Shown one piece after another: positions 1 to 9,021 of a stretch of DNA of 64,000 nucleotides (the stretch's first letter is position 1; the number at the start of each line of letters is the position of its first letter). The translations under genes were made by a program, and so were the position numbers. Under the pieces are notes generated by a model that was given only the letters and a program-made list of their open reading frames with translations, was not told the origin of the DNA and searched no databases. The DNA is from Avrilella dinanensis (lineage in GTDB: Bacteria; Bacteroidota; Bacteroidia; Flavobacteriales; Flavobacteriaceae): positions 1,377,604-1,441,603 of the forward strand of contig NZ_NIPO01000001.1 of the NCBI RefSeq assembly GCF_002807015.1, read 5' to 3'.

Positions 1-63
1 CAATAGCTAATGGGGGGTAAAAAGCTAATGCCTTATGGCTAATGCCTCTTGCCTGAAAAGCTT

Positions 64-172
<109 letters not shown>

Positions 173-182
173 GTTTTAGTGA

Positions 183-216
183 AGCCTGTCTTGAAAAAGA
201 CAGGCTTTCTTTTTTT
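183..216 (+). terminator. rho-independent terminator of the rrn operon
   Basis: Stem AAGCCTGTC (182-190) / GACAGGCTT (199-207) followed by TTCTTTTTTT. It lies ten bases past the 5S gene and is the first terminator of the rRNA operon. Confidence 0.85.
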
Positions 217-258
217 ATACGAGCGGCGCAGTTCGTCCCGATGACTATCGGGACTCGG

Positions 259-275
259 GTCGCCGCCTTGTTTTA
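259..275 (+). repeat. duplicated 3' tail of the 5S gene
   Basis: GTCGCCGCCTTGTTTTA here is identical over 17 nt to the end of the real 5S gene and its flank (162-178). Nothing else of a 5S gene is present upstream. It is followed by its own terminator, so it looks like a leftover of an rrn-distal segment joined here by recombination between rRNA operons. A small inverted repeat (TCCCGAT / ATCGGGA) lies just upstream at about 236-252. Confidence 0.7.
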
Positions 276-277
276 AG

Positions 278-308
278 AGTCCTTTACAGAAATGTAAAGG
301 ACTTTTTG
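278..308 (+). terminator. second terminator behind the 5S tail copy
   Basis: Perfect 11-bp stem AGTCCTTTACA (278-288) / TGTAAAGGACT (293-303) with a four-base loop and a T run. It presumably backs up the first rrn terminator. Confidence 0.85.
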
Positions 309-649
309 TTTATATTCGATTTATTCAATACCTAATATAATCTAATTTCGTGTATAGAAAAGCAAAAAGGGGCATATATGATTATTTGAGATTGCTCTGT
401 CTGTTCGAGTAAAGATTTCAAGCCCTCGAGGCTCTATCAGAATGAGAGAGGGCTTTTAGCTTAATCGATTCACGTCATATATATATTTACCCTTAGGTCG
501 ACTTTTCTACACTCTAACCTCTCTAAAAAGATATGATTCAATCCATCTGCGAAGAATGAATAATCTATGCTTTTTTCCGTATAAATACTATAGCTGGACA
601 ATCTCGTTTTATAGACCTAACACATTCAATAAATAAATAATCTACATAT
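309..649. other. intergenic region, no gene seen
   Basis: No plausible coding frame on either strand. The only structure seen is a hairpin at 421-457 (AGCCCTC / GAGGGCT, then TTTT), which could be the end of a short transcript from the plus strand; TAATTTCG at about 344 is one base off a TAnnTTTG -7 box. Too weak to call an RNA. Confidence 0.4.
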
Positions 650-680
650 AAAAATACCCCGAAAATTTCTCTTCGGGGTA
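650..680 (-). terminator. terminator of the SPOR-protein gene
   Basis: Stem TACCCCGAA (655-663) / TTCGGGGTA (672-680); on the minus strand it is followed by a T-rich run (650-654 and beyond). It lies 23 bases past the stop codon of the minus-strand gene at 704. Confidence 0.8.
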
Positions 681-703
681 GTGTATGTTATTAAGAATAT
701 TGT

Positions 704-1615
704 TTATTTGCTTTCCTGTGTCAAAATCCAAGCTTCTTTATTGTCTGTTTTTTGTATCTCTCTTAGCTTTTCTCTTGCTTCGGTTTCGTCGGTATAAGAA
801 CCATAAGTTACCGGGTAGAGATTATACTTGGTTTTAGATAAAAACCGGGCGTTTTCAAAGCCTTTTTCTTTGAGTTCTTCAACAAGTACACTGGCTCTTT
901 TTTCTGTTCTGAAAGCTCCTGCAATCAGATAATGATTGATTTTGGTTTCATTGGTTTCAAATTTTATTTGAGGAGGTTCGATAAAAAAGGTTGCCTGTTG
1001 CAACTGTTGCTGCACTTTGTCGTTCACAGCCTGCGTTACTGCATTTTTCTGTGATTCAAAATAAGTATATTCCTGGTAATTGTTGTAACCGAACCATGCT
1101 CCTGCACCGATAAGTACCGCAGCAGCAGCTTGTGCATATTTTCTGTATCCGGATTTGCGGGATTGAATAGGAATTATTTTGGTTTCTTTTTCTGCTTGCT
1201 GAAGTTTAGATACCATAACATTGCTCAATCCAAACGAAGTAGTCAGATAATTCTGAATACCATAAGCCTCGAAACCAACGATACCCTCTTCATTTTTTAA
1301 TATTGTCCCTAAACCGCTCAATTCAATCGGTTTTTTTTGCTCAATTGCACTATTCCACATAGTAACATTTTCACTGATGAATTCTACTGCAGTTGAGTAG
1401 GTAATTTGCTTTTCTCTGGCAATATATTGAGCTAGCAAACCGTCATTATTTTTTAATAACGTATTGAGATAAACCAATTTCCTTGGCGGAATAAAAGTCT
1501 GACTTTTCGGATTATAAGTTGCACTTACTTCTTCCGCGATGAATGCCCCGAACCCAGGAACAACCACGCATTGGTGTCTGTATAATAAATCGGATATATA
1601 CTTTTCTAATCTCAT
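704..1615 (-). CDS. HU-CCDC81 and SPOR domain protein
   Basis: 303 aa. Residues about 1-130 form two HU-like (CCDC81-type) domains, beginning MRLEKYISDLL and with VPGFGAF. A single hydrophobic segment at about 157-176 (AAAAVLIGAGAWFGY) is followed by a linker and a SPOR domain at about 228-300. SPOR domains bind denuded peptidoglycan at division septa. The topology inferred is cytoplasmic HU-like part, one membrane span, periplasmic SPOR. This family is typical of Bacteroidota, and the gene is often found beside dprA, as here (divergent, 118 bp apart). The fusion suggests a link between nucleoid or another cytoplasmic partner and the septal wall, but the binding partner of the N-terminal part is unknown. 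Start is the only ATG that keeps the complete first domain. Confidence 0.85.
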   Translation of the reverse strand: MRLEKYISDLLYRHQCVVVPGFGAFIAEEVSATYNPKSQTFIPPRKLVYLNTLLKNNDGLLAQYIAREKQITYSTAVEFISENVTMWNSAIEQKKPIELSGLGTILKNEEGIVGFEAYGIQNYLTTSFGLSNVMVSKLQQAEKETKIIPIQSRKSGYRKYAQAAAAVLIGAGAWFGYNNYQEYTYFESQKNAVTQAVNDKVQQQLQQATFFIEPPQIKFETNETKINHYLIAGAFRTEKRASVLVEELKEKGFENARFLSKTKYNLYPVTYGSYTDETEAREKLREIQKTDNKEAWILTQESK

Positions 1616-1733
1616 AATACAAATATATTAATTAATCATACACATTCAAATACTATTCATTGATAATTTTTCAACATTTTGAATAAGGTTGTTTATAAGT
1701 ATTTTTCTATCTTTATCCGACAACAAAATTTGC

Positions 1734-2840
1734 ATGAAAAAGGAAGAATTATATTACCTGATGGCACTCTCGCGTATTGACCGCGTGGGAAGTGTTATTG
1801 CCAAAAAACTACTCCGTCATTTTGATTCGCCTCAAAAAATTTTTGAAGTGAATGCGAAAGAATTAAAGTCGGTGGAAGGCATCAGCGATGTGCTGGTTAA
1901 AAAAATAAAATCTTTCAACCGCTTTGATTTGGTAGAAAATGAGTTGAAATTCACAAAAAATAATCAAATAGAAATCCTGACGATTTTTGATGATAATTAT
2001 CCATATTTGCTGAAACAATGTGTTGATGCTCCGTTGTTTTTGTTTTACAAAGGAATTGATTTTTCCGTTTATAAAAACATGCTCAGCGTTGTCGGCACGC
2101 GGAATATCACGCAAAATGGCATTTCGTTTATCAAAGAAACCATTAAAAATATCCAAAGTTATGAACCGACTATCGTTAGCGGATATGCTTTCGGGGCAGA
2201 TATCCACGCACACCTTGCCGCTGTTGATAACGACCTGAAAACGATTGCTGTTTTGGGTCACGGTTTACAGCAAACCTATCCGGCGATGCACAAAAAATAC
2301 AACCAAAAAATCATTGAAAATGGCGGATTCCTGACCGAATTCTGGAGTTCTGATGCGGTTAATAAAGAAAATTTTGTCCGGCGGAATCGCATCGTTGCCG
2401 GATTATCTGCCGGAACGGTGGTTGTGGAAAGTGCCGTTCGGGGTGGCTCGTTATCTACCGCTCGTTTGGCGAATGACTACAATCGTGAAGTGATGGCGGT
2501 TCCCGGTCGAATTACCGACCCGTATAGTGCTGGGTGCAACCATTTGATTAAAACCAATCAGGCTCATTTGATAACTTCACATGAAGATATCGTTCAGCTG
2601 ATGGGTTGGATAAATCCCGCAAATTCTAAACCTAAGGCTGTTCAGCCTCAGCTTTTTGTGGAATTGAGTGATGAAGAACAAATTATTGCAGATTATCTTG
2701 GCAAAAAGGAAAAAGAATTACTCGACGTGATTTCCATAGATACCGGAATACCTGTTCATCAACTGATGGTTTTGCTTTTTAATCTCGAAATGAAAGGGTT
2801 GGTCAAACCATTGCAAGGGAAATATTATCAGTGGATATAA
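1734..2840 (+). CDS. dprA: DNA-processing protein DprA
   Basis: 368 aa from the ATG at 1734. It loads RecA on incoming single-stranded DNA during natural transformation. A helix-hairpin-helix-like N-terminus (about 5-65) precedes the Rossmann-fold DprA domain with SGYAFGAD and LGHGLQQTYPA, RRNRIVAGLS and VVVESAVRGGS, and GCNHLI, all signatures of the family. A winged-helix-like C-terminal domain covers about the last 60 residues. An upstream in-frame ATG at 1689 would add 15 residues unlike the family N-terminus and overlaps the likely promoter region, so 1734 is preferred. Stands alone, divergent from the SPOR-protein gene. Confidence 0.95.
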   Translation: MKKEELYYLMALSRIDRVGSVIAKKLLRHFDSPQKIFEVNAKELKSVEGISDVLVKKIKSFNRFDLVENELKFTKNNQIEILTIFDDNYPYLLKQCVDAPLFLFYKGIDFSVYKNMLSVVGTRNITQNGISFIKETIKNIQSYEPTIVSGYAFGADIHAHLAAVDNDLKTIAVLGHGLQQTYPAMHKKYNQKIIENGGFLTEFWSSDAVNKENFVRRNRIVAGLSAGTVVVESAVRGGSLSTARLANDYNREVMAVPGRITDPYSAGCNHLIKTNQAHLITSHEDIVQLMGWINPANSKPKAVQPQLFVELSDEEQIIADYLGKKEKELLDVISIDTGIPVHQLMVLLFNLEMKGLVKPLQGKYYQWI

Positions 2841-2852
2841 AAAACAAAAGAT

Positions 2853-2883
2853 TTCCCGAAAATCATAATGGCGTTTTCGGGAA
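2853..2883. terminator. bidirectional terminator between dprA and the LRR gene
   Basis: Perfect stem TTCCCGAAAA (2853-2862) / TTTTCGGGAA (2874-2883). It sits between two convergent genes and can serve both; there is no long T run on either side. Confidence 0.6.
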
Positions 2884-2912
2884 GTCTTTGGCTGAAATCG
2901 GAATAAGAATAT

Positions 2913-5027
2913 TTATTCTTTAACCAATCGGGCAGTTATATTTCCATCGTCTGTTTTTACCTTCATCAGATAAACACCGTTACTGAGGTAGTTAATATCC
3001 TGAACGGATTCGTTATCATTCACAGTGCTTATTTTTATCAGTTTTCCGGTCATGTCGAATATTTCTATCTGACGGATTTTTGACTTGGTACTTATTGTGA
3101 ATTTATCTTTTGCCGGGTTCGGATAGATATTAAGATTGATATTTTCTGTATTTTCTACTATGCTTAGGCTGGCTAAAAAAGTAGTTTGGGCATCATTGGT
3201 TGTTATCGGGTAATTGAAATCGAAATAAATATCGGTTTTGCTGATAACAAAATCGTTTTCTTCAAGCGTATCTCTGGTTTCCAGTGCCAATAAAATATTT
3301 CCGTGCCCAGATGTTTCTAACATAATATTATTGAAATACATTTCGGCTGTGTTGCCATGCAAACGAACGTCAACATCATGCGAACTGCGTAATATATCTA
3401 ATGAATCCGGGTTGTAGTAATCTTCATTAATATCCATAATTACTACGATGTTATGAGCTACATCTGTGCCTGTATTCTCGAATCTAACAAGGTAATGCAA
3501 GTCTTCTCCAATATAATTTGTGCCGACTTCTTTTCCTTCTAAACAAGTAATGTCATTAGGATCAAAGCTTCCCACAACTGTTTGGTTGTAAATAAATGTG
3601 TTGTCAAGAGGGTTTTCATCTCCTGATACAGGCAATATGTTTACGGTAAAGGTCAGTTCGTCGTCAATCTCTACAGGAAAATCAGGGTCTGTAGGGGTAT
3701 TAATAGCCATATCTACAATTATCTCTCTTGATTCAAATGGCTTGAGGTTTTCGTATGACCAGCTTAGGGTTCCTGTACCAGTTGATTCTGGGGTAACGTC
3801 TGCAGAAACGAAATCCATGAGGTTGTCATCAAAGAAAAGATTTATTCCATATTCTCCAGACATTAGTTGGTTACCGATGTTTCTGTAAACGATTTTATAT
3901 ACCGATGTAAACCCTGGAATGGCACCACCAAGCGGTGTAATTAGAATTTCCAAATCAGGGTGGTTGCCGTTAGGTGTAATACAGAAGTCTTGTTCTGAAA
4001 CGCTCCCATCAACAGCATCAAAAACAATAGAATAATCTTCCGGAGTTACTGTGAACCAATCCGGGTTAATATCTCCAAGACTGAGGTTAAATGTTCCGTC
4101 GTTGGTAAAAAAATGATACTCACCATCAAAGTTGGTGTAAGAATAAATGTAGTCACTATCTTTTTGAAGCTTTACTCCGCTAAAATTCACCTCTTCACCC
4201 TCTTCACAACCATTATTGTCCCAATCGCTATAAACAACCCCTTTAATAGTGTTATAATCGCCCGCCGGTAAAAAGCTACATGCAGAGGATATTACCTGAC
4301 CGGAACTCCCCATCGTATTTAAATAAGGACCAATAATAGAAATTTCTTCTTCATCTGCACAAATGTACACGTTATCTGGTAAATTCCACATTTCGCTCCA
4401 CGAACCATTCTCAAAAATTTCAGTATTTAATAAAGTTCCATTATGAAGGTTTAAAGTGGTTAGGTTTGGGTTGTCGTATAACGAAAGAGTATAAATATTA
4501 GGATTATTAGATAAATCGATTGTAGTTAAATTATTAGAGCCACAATCCAAATAGTAAATATTTGAATTGTTGGATAAATCGATTGTGATTAAATTATTAG
4601 AGCCACAATCCAAATGGTAAATATTTGAATTGTTGGATAAATCAATCACAGTTAAATCATTAGAACTACAATTAAAATATTCAAGGTTAGGGTTATTGGA
4701 CAAATCAATTGTTGATAAATCATTGTGTGAAACACCCAAAAGAGTAAGGTTTGTAAAAGCCTCAATACCTGTCAAATCGGCTATTGAAGAATTGTATATA
4801 CTCAGTTCATATACATTTAGTGCTTCACTTTCTTGAATTTCCCCATCATTATTAACGTCTATTTTCATGTTGTTCCCGTCAACATCCTTAGCAACATCGT
4901 TACCAGTACTTGATGTTAATAATTTTTGTTTAAAATTATTGTCGGGGATATTTACTATCTGTGCAGAAACAGGGTTAAATGCTGTTAAGACGAAATAGGC
5001 TGCTGTGATTTGTAATAATTTTTTCAT
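2913..5027 (-). CDS. T9SS-secreted leucine-rich-repeat protein
   Basis: 704 aa. Signal peptide about 1-22 ending in VSAQ. Residues about 90-200 carry 21-residue leucine-rich repeats of the type LxxIDLSNNxNIYxLDCGSNN. A SdrD-like/CNA-B-like beta domain (about 255-345) and a DUF11/DUF7619-like region starting at GSFDPNDI (about 495-620) follow. The last 75 residues are a T9SS type A sorting domain (NIYPNPAKDKF, GVYLMKVKTDDG, ARLVKE), so the protein should cross the outer membrane by T9SS, whose core genes gldKLMN are in this window. Function is probably adhesion or ligand binding at the cell surface, by inference from LRR proteins. Terminator shared with dprA. Confidence 0.85.
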   Translation of the reverse strand: MKKLLQITAAYFVLTAFNPVSAQIVNIPDNNFKQKLLTSSTGNDVAKDVDGNNMKIDVNNDGEIQESEALNVYELSIYNSSIADLTGIEAFTNLTLLGVSHNDLSTIDLSNNPNLEYFNCSSNDLTVIDLSNNSNIYHLDCGSNNLITIDLSNNSNIYYLDCGSNNLTTIDLSNNPNIYTLSLYDNPNLTTLNLHNGTLLNTEIFENGSWSEMWNLPDNVYICADEEEISIIGPYLNTMGSSGQVISSACSFLPAGDYNTIKGVVYSDWDNNGCEEGEEVNFSGVKLQKDSDYIYSYTNFDGEYHFFTNDGTFNLSLGDINPDWFTVTPEDYSIVFDAVDGSVSEQDFCITPNGNHPDLEILITPLGGAIPGFTSVYKIVYRNIGNQLMSGEYGINLFFDDNLMDFVSADVTPESTGTGTLSWSYENLKPFESREIIVDMAINTPTDPDFPVEIDDELTFTVNILPVSGDENPLDNTFIYNQTVVGSFDPNDITCLEGKEVGTNYIGEDLHYLVRFENTGTDVAHNIVVIMDINEDYYNPDSLDILRSSHDVDVRLHGNTAEMYFNNIMLETSGHGNILLALETRDTLEENDFVISKTDIYFDFNYPITTNDAQTTFLASLSIVENTENINLNIYPNPAKDKFTISTKSKIRQIEIFDMTGKLIKISTVNDNESVQDINYLSNGVYLMKVKTDDGNITARLVKE
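4518..4643. repeat. two tandem 63-bp leucine-rich-repeat units
   Basis: Units 4518-4580 and 4581-4643 differ at only two positions by eye (GTAG/GTGA and ATAG/ATGG). Each codes for 21 residues of the LRR domain. The following unit from 4644 is clearly diverged, so this pair is a recent duplication inside the gene. Confidence 0.8.
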
Positions 5028-5132
5028 GATATTTATATTTTTTTGTTTCTATAAAATTAATCATCATTCGTTTTTCTGTGATGGGCTAATTAGAATTTGC
5101 TTATTTTGGCTGAGAATAAAGATATTTTCCTT

Positions 5133-5894
5133 TTATAAGTTACGTATAATGTCTTGTAATCTATCCTTTTTCCGTTGAGAAACCGGTAAATGTGTATTGT
5201 CTGTCATGATAACATATCCACCGTCTTTCTTGATATAGGATTTTAAATAGGCTAAATTGATTAAATGAGACTGGTGTATGCGTTCAAACCCATGTTTCGC
5301 CAGTAGCTCCTCATATTCTTTGAGTGTTTTAGATATTAAAACAGGCTTTGAATTTTGGATATAGAACGTAGTGTAATTATCTGTCGATTCACATCTGATA
5401 ATGTCGCTGATGTCAAAAAGATGAATTCCGTCTATGGTGGACAAGGCAATTCTTTTGAAATTATCTACTTTATTCCGGATATTTTCCAGCAGTAAATCAA
5501 TGTGTCCGAAAGTATCCATTTTTCTTATGGTATTTTTTATTTTTTCGAGAACTTTTATCAGTTCGTCCGGATCTACCGGTTTTAGTAAAAAATCCAAGGC
5601 ACTAAACCTGAATGCTCTGATAGCGTATTCTTCATGAGCGGTGATAAAGACGACCTGAGATTCTACTTTTCCGCTTGCTGCCGTAAGTTTTTCCAGGATA
5701 TCAAACCCTGTTCCGTCATTTAGCCTAATATCCAAAAACAATACCTGAGGGTTCACTTTGTTAAAAATCTCGATAGCCTCCTCAACACTTTCGGCTTCTC
5801 CCAAAATATTAATTTCCGGAGCATACCGCTGAATAAGTTTTTTCATGCCTTTTCTGAGATTTACGTCGTCATCTACTAATATTGCTGTAATCAT
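5133..5894 (-). CDS. LytTR family response regulator
   Basis: 253 aa. Receiver domain 1-120 with the acidic cluster D8-D10, phospho-acceptor D55 (LFLDIRL) and the conserved lysine in LLKPVD at about 106. A LytTR DNA-binding domain covers about 145-250 (FERIHQSHLINLAYL, LPVSQRKK). It is translated from the same transcript as the sensor kinase at 5899-7848, with a four-base gap, so the two form a LytS/LytR-like two-component system acting in the cytoplasm. Target genes are not evident here; the gene has no neighbour that must be its target. Confidence 0.92.
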   Translation of the reverse strand: MITAILVDDDVNLRKGMKKLIQRYAPEINILGEAESVEEAIEIFNKVNPQVLFLDIRLNDGTGFDILEKLTAASGKVESQVVFITAHEEYAIRAFRFSALDFLLKPVDPDELIKVLEKIKNTIRKMDTFGHIDLLLENIRNKVDNFKRIALSTIDGIHLFDISDIIRCESTDNYTTFYIQNSKPVLISKTLKEYEELLAKHGFERIHQSHLINLAYLKSYIKKDGGYVIMTDNTHLPVSQRKKDRLQDIIRNL

Positions 5895-5898
5895 CTTT

Positions 5899-7848
5899 TT
5901 ATGTTTTTAGATATTGAATAGGTAATTCAAGTAATACTTTTGTGCCCGATGTAATACCGTCTTTTTCTTGTTCTTCAATGGAAAAGAAGGTTTTTTGTTT
6001 TGCATTGTCCATCATTTCCAACCGTTTTTTTATAATTTCTATTGCCAGAGATTTATGTACCTGAACAGAATTTTTCTTTCTCTTTTTTGAAACATTTATA
6101 CCAATTCCGTTGTCTGTAATAGTGCATATCAGGTTATTTTCAGTCAGAGAAAAGTCAATCAGAACCTTGAGGTTCCCTTCCTTTTTCGGAATAAGTCCAT
6201 GTATGATTGCATTTTCAACAAAGGGTTGTATCAAAAGAGGAGGGAGTGCTATGTCGTCTTCAATATTATCTGCTTTTGTGATAGAAAAGTCAAATGCATT
6301 ATTAAATCTAAGTTGTTCAAGCTCAAGATAGTTTTGAAGTCCTTCTATTTCCTTATCGACGGAAATTAATGTTTCTTTAGAATAATCTAACGTGAGTCTC
6401 ATTAATTTGGAGAACTTGGCTAAATATTTTACCGCTGCATCATTTCCGTTCTGAACAATAAAGCTTGATATCGACCCCAAACAATTAAATACAAAATGTG
6501 GATTCATCTGCAAATGCAGTGCTTTCTGCTCGTAATCGGCAAGGTCTTTTTGTAAGGTAAGTGTTTTTTTCAACTGATTTCTGTTGTAGTACAAAAATCC
6601 GATGCCTACAATCAGTATAATGGTCAATAGTCCGAAAAACAGTTGTAGCGTGTGTCTTTTTGCTTGCTCTTTTAGCAATATTTCTTTCTTTTCCTGTTCT
6701 TTTTTGTGTAGGGATTCTCTTTTCTCAAATTCGAAAGTCATTTCTGATTGTACACTTTTTCTAATGTTTTCATAATTCGTCAGGCTGTCTTTGGAAATGG
6801 CGTATTTTTTATAGTGTAATAGTGCTTTTTCTACATTGTTCTGTTTTTCATAAATATCACTGAGTAATTTTTCGCTGAATACTTTCATGGTAAGAATACC
6901 AACATCTTCTGCCAAAACGTTTGCTTTTTTGGTATATAACAACGCCTCGTGGTAATTGTTGTTTTCAAAATGAAAATTACCTAAATAATAATATGTGTCT
7001 GATAAACCGAATTTATCATCAATTTGGTTGAATTTATCGGTCGCTTCAGCCCAACTTTCAAGGGCTTTATCCGGATTATTCGTACGATTGTAATATACAC
7101 CTAAATTATTATAAAGTTCTCCTTCGCCTCTATAATTCGGGTATTTATTGAAATAAGACTTGGCTTCATCATAATATAAAAATGCCTGTTCGTAATCGTT
7201 AAGGTCTAAATAGATATTGCCTATGTTAGTTGTAGTAATTCCGATGGTACCATCATTGAGTTTTTCCTGAATCTCTTTTGCTTTCTGGAAGTAATTTAAT
7301 GCTTTGAAGTTTTCTCCTCTTGCCTTATATACAATACCTGTATTGTTATAGACTTTTGCCAACATGTCGTCTCTGTTTGTCGCTTCATAAATTTTCAGAG
7401 CTTTCAAATGATATTCCAAAGACTTGGTATAGCTTCCCTGCTCCGAGAAAACAACTCCGATGCTTCCATAAGCCCTTGCCAAACCATTATCAAAATCTTC
7501 AGAAATAAGGTTTAAATCTTCATAGATGTTTTTGGCGTTGGTAAAAAATTCTAAGGCTGAAACATAATCTCCCAAAACAACCGAAGCATTGCCGAGATTC
7601 ATATAAGCAATTGCCTTGCCCTTATCAAAATTCAGTTTTTCTGCTAAAAGAAGAGCCTTTTGGGCATAGTGTTGCGTTTGATTAGGGTCTTGTGTTTTAT
7701 ATAAATCTGAAATTTTGTTCCAGTTATTTATTTTCTCCGTATCATCATTGATTATTTGATTGCGTTGTAGCAAACTGTCAATGATTGCGTTTTGGGAAAA
7801 ACCGACTAGAGGTAAACACAAAATAAAAAATAAAACAACTCTATACAT
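5899..7848 (-). CDS. TPR-containing sensor histidine kinase (LytS-like)
   Basis: 649 aa. Signal peptide about 1-19 (VGFSQ), then about eight tetratricopeptide repeats in the periplasm (about 45-345, e.g. AKVYNNTGIVYKARGEN), a charged coiled coil (about 365-398), one membrane span (401-420), and a His_kinase domain with the phospho-acceptor H451 in QMNPHFVFNCLGSI. The ATP-binding part follows with PFVENAIIHGL and ITDNGIGI. This domain order is a common Bacteroidota sensor type. It is the first gene of a two-gene operon with the LytTR regulator. The signal sensed by the periplasmic TPRs, probably a protein or peptide, is unknown. Confidence 0.92.
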   Translation of the reverse strand: MYRVVLFFILCLPLVGFSQNAIIDSLLQRNQIINDDTEKINNWNKISDLYKTQDPNQTQHYAQKALLLAEKLNFDKGKAIAYMNLGNASVVLGDYVSALEFFTNAKNIYEDLNLISEDFDNGLARAYGSIGVVFSEQGSYTKSLEYHLKALKIYEATNRDDMLAKVYNNTGIVYKARGENFKALNYFQKAKEIQEKLNDGTIGITTTNIGNIYLDLNDYEQAFLYYDEAKSYFNKYPNYRGEGELYNNLGVYYNRTNNPDKALESWAEATDKFNQIDDKFGLSDTYYYLGNFHFENNNYHEALLYTKKANVLAEDVGILTMKVFSEKLLSDIYEKQNNVEKALLHYKKYAISKDSLTNYENIRKSVQSEMTFEFEKRESLHKKEQEKKEILLKEQAKRHTLQLFFGLLTIILIVGIGFLYYNRNQLKKTLTLQKDLADYEQKALHLQMNPHFVFNCLGSISSFIVQNGNDAAVKYLAKFSKLMRLTLDYSKETLISVDKEIEGLQNYLELEQLRFNNAFDFSITKADNIEDDIALPPLLIQPFVENAIIHGLIPKKEGNLKVLIDFSLTENNLICTITDNGIGINVSKKRKKNSVQVHKSLAIEIIKKRLEMMDNAKQKTFFSIEEQEKDGITSGTKVLLELPIQYLKT

Positions 7849-7948
7849 ACATCAGATTTTTGTCGAATTTAAAAACAAAAATCCATTATAGCTAATGCCA
7901 ATTAGAATTAGACAGAGTTGATTTAGATTTTGTAGCTTTTTGGCGAGC

Positions 7949-8542
7949 TTACTTAAACAACCGCTTATTAAACAAAATCATTATGGCAACACCCACAGTA
8001 ATGGCAGAATCTGCCAGGTTGAATATGGCGTTAAAAAAGAGAAAATCCTGACCGCCCCAAATCGGTAGCCACTCTGGTAGTTTGCCTTGCCAAATCGGGA
8101 AGTACAGCATATCAACCACTTTACCGTGAAACCAACTGCCATAAGCGTTGTCCGAGAAAGCCTCTGCCAAGTGATAAGGTGTGCTTTCGCTGAAAATAAC
8201 GCCGTAAAAAACAGAATCGATGATATTACCCAAAGCCCCTGCCAAAACAAGTGCTATGGCAAAAGTGAGCAGTTTAGGGCTGTTCTTTTTGACGGTGTCG
8301 TTAAGCCAGTACAGAATTCCGCCTACGGCAACAATCCGGAACAGTGTCAGAGCCAGTTTACCGTAATCTCCGGGTAGTTTTACGCCCCAAGCCATGCCCT
8401 CGTTTTCAATAAACCGTATTCTGAACCAGTCAAAAACGTGAATTTCTTCTCCTAAAAGAAAATTGGTTTTAATATATATTTTACTGATTTGGTCTATCAG
8501 CAACACGACAAACGTCCAAAACAAAGCTTTTTTCAAAGACAT
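7949..8542 (-). CDS. lspA: lipoprotein signal peptidase (signal peptidase II)
   Basis: 197 aa from the ATG at 8542. Inner-membrane aspartyl protease that cleaves prolipoproteins after lipidation at the lipobox cysteine. Family motifs are present: GNIIDSVFYG with the first catalytic aspartate and FNAIFNLADSAITVG with the second. Four hydrophobic spans can be seen. The insert before the last span (about 35 residues with VVDMLYFP) is usual in Bacteroidota LspA. An upstream ATG at 8563 would add MSLNKLI; the second start, MSLKKALFW, fits the family better. Its substrates in this window include GldK and the lipoproteins at 31.4 and 50.5 kb. Confidence 0.94.
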   Translation of the reverse strand: MSLKKALFWTFVVLLIDQISKIYIKTNFLLGEEIHVFDWFRIRFIENEGMAWGVKLPGDYGKLALTLFRIVAVGGILYWLNDTVKKNSPKLLTFAIALVLAGALGNIIDSVFYGVIFSESTPYHLAEAFSDNAYGSWFHGKVVDMLYFPIWQGKLPEWLPIWGGQDFLFFNAIFNLADSAITVGVAIMILFNKRLFK

Positions 8543-8585
8543 AATTAATTTATTGAGCGACAAATGTAACTTTTTTTTCAGTTAC

Positions 8586-8618
8586 AAAAAAACACCCCAA
8601 GCATATTGAGGTGTTTTT
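8586..8618 (-). terminator. terminator of the cold-shock gene
   Basis: Hairpin AAAACACC (8589-8596) / GGTGTTTT (8610-8617); on the minus strand a run of T follows (8582-8590 are A on the plus strand). It lies just past the stop of the minus-strand cold-shock gene and before lspA, separating the two. Confidence 0.75.
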
Positions 8619-8641
8619 CGGAAATTCTAATACTGATATGA

Positions 8642-8839
8642 TTATTCAACGATAATAACTTCTGTAGCGATTTTTCCTTTTTTTCCGTCAGCTTCCTCGT
8701 AAGAAACCTGGTCTCCGTCTTTGATTACACGACCTTTGACACCGCTAATGTGTACAAAGATATCTTCTCCTGTTTCTCCGTCGGTAATAAAACCAAAACC
8801 TTTGGTTTCATTAAAGAACTTTACTGTACCTGTTCTCAT
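8642..8839 (-). CDS. cold-shock domain protein
   Basis: 65 aa, exactly one cold-shock domain. Small OB-fold RNA chaperone. RNP1 is KGFGFI (about residues 13-18) and RNP2 is DIFVHIS (about 26-32), the aromatic RNA-binding residues being intact. Monocistronic, with its own near-perfect promoter at 8873-8902 and a terminator. The 5' leader from the predicted start of transcription is only about 27 nt, so it lacks the long cspA-type leader that folds as a thermosensor in E. coli. Confidence 0.95.
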   Translation of the reverse strand: MRTGTVKFFNETKGFGFITDGETGEDIFVHISGVKGRVIKDGDQVSYEEADGKKGKIATEVIIVE

Positions 8840-8872
8840 TTAAATAAAAAATAATAAAATTAATAATTGTGC

Positions 8873-8902
8873 CAAAGATAGTACAATTATGCAGGTACAC
8901 AA
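8873..8902 (-). promoter_or_regulatory. promoter of the cold-shock gene
   Basis: On the minus strand TTG (8902-8900), a 19-bp spacer and TATCTTTG (8880-8873): an exact match to the Bacteroidota -33/-7 consensus. Predicted transcription start near 8866. Confidence 0.75.
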
Positions 8903-8993
8903 CGAAATAAGGCATTTTTTTTATAATTAGCAGTCGGCAGGCAGATTTCAGCAGGCAGAACACCAAACATCAAACACCCGATATCCAACAAAA

Positions 8994-9017
8994 AAGCCGG
9001 ACAAATCAGTCCGGCTT
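8994..9017 (-). terminator. terminator of the fabH-accB-accC operon
   Basis: Stem AAGCCGGA (8994-9001) / TCCGGCTT (9010-9017) with T-rich flank on the minus strand (AAAAAA at 8990-8995). Four bases past the accC stop codon. Confidence 0.85.
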
Positions 9018-9021
9018 CTTC

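Noticed and set aside
421..457. Small RNA ending at the hairpin 421-457
   Set aside because: The hairpin has only four T after it and the possible promoter upstream deviates from the consensus; not enough for a call.
1689..1733. Longer DprA starting at 1689
   Set aside because: The extra 15 residues are hydrophobic and unlike DprA N-termini; the next ATG at 1734 gives the usual start.
5133..7848. PorX/PorY-type regulators of T9SS
   Set aside because: The regulator has a LytTR output domain, not the alkaline-phosphatase-like output of PorX, and the kinase is of the His_kinase/TPR type.
8930..8990. Repeat-like GCAGGCAG and CAAACA runs between the cold-shock gene and accC
   Set aside because: Short, imperfect and of low complexity; no regular period or flanking gene structure.
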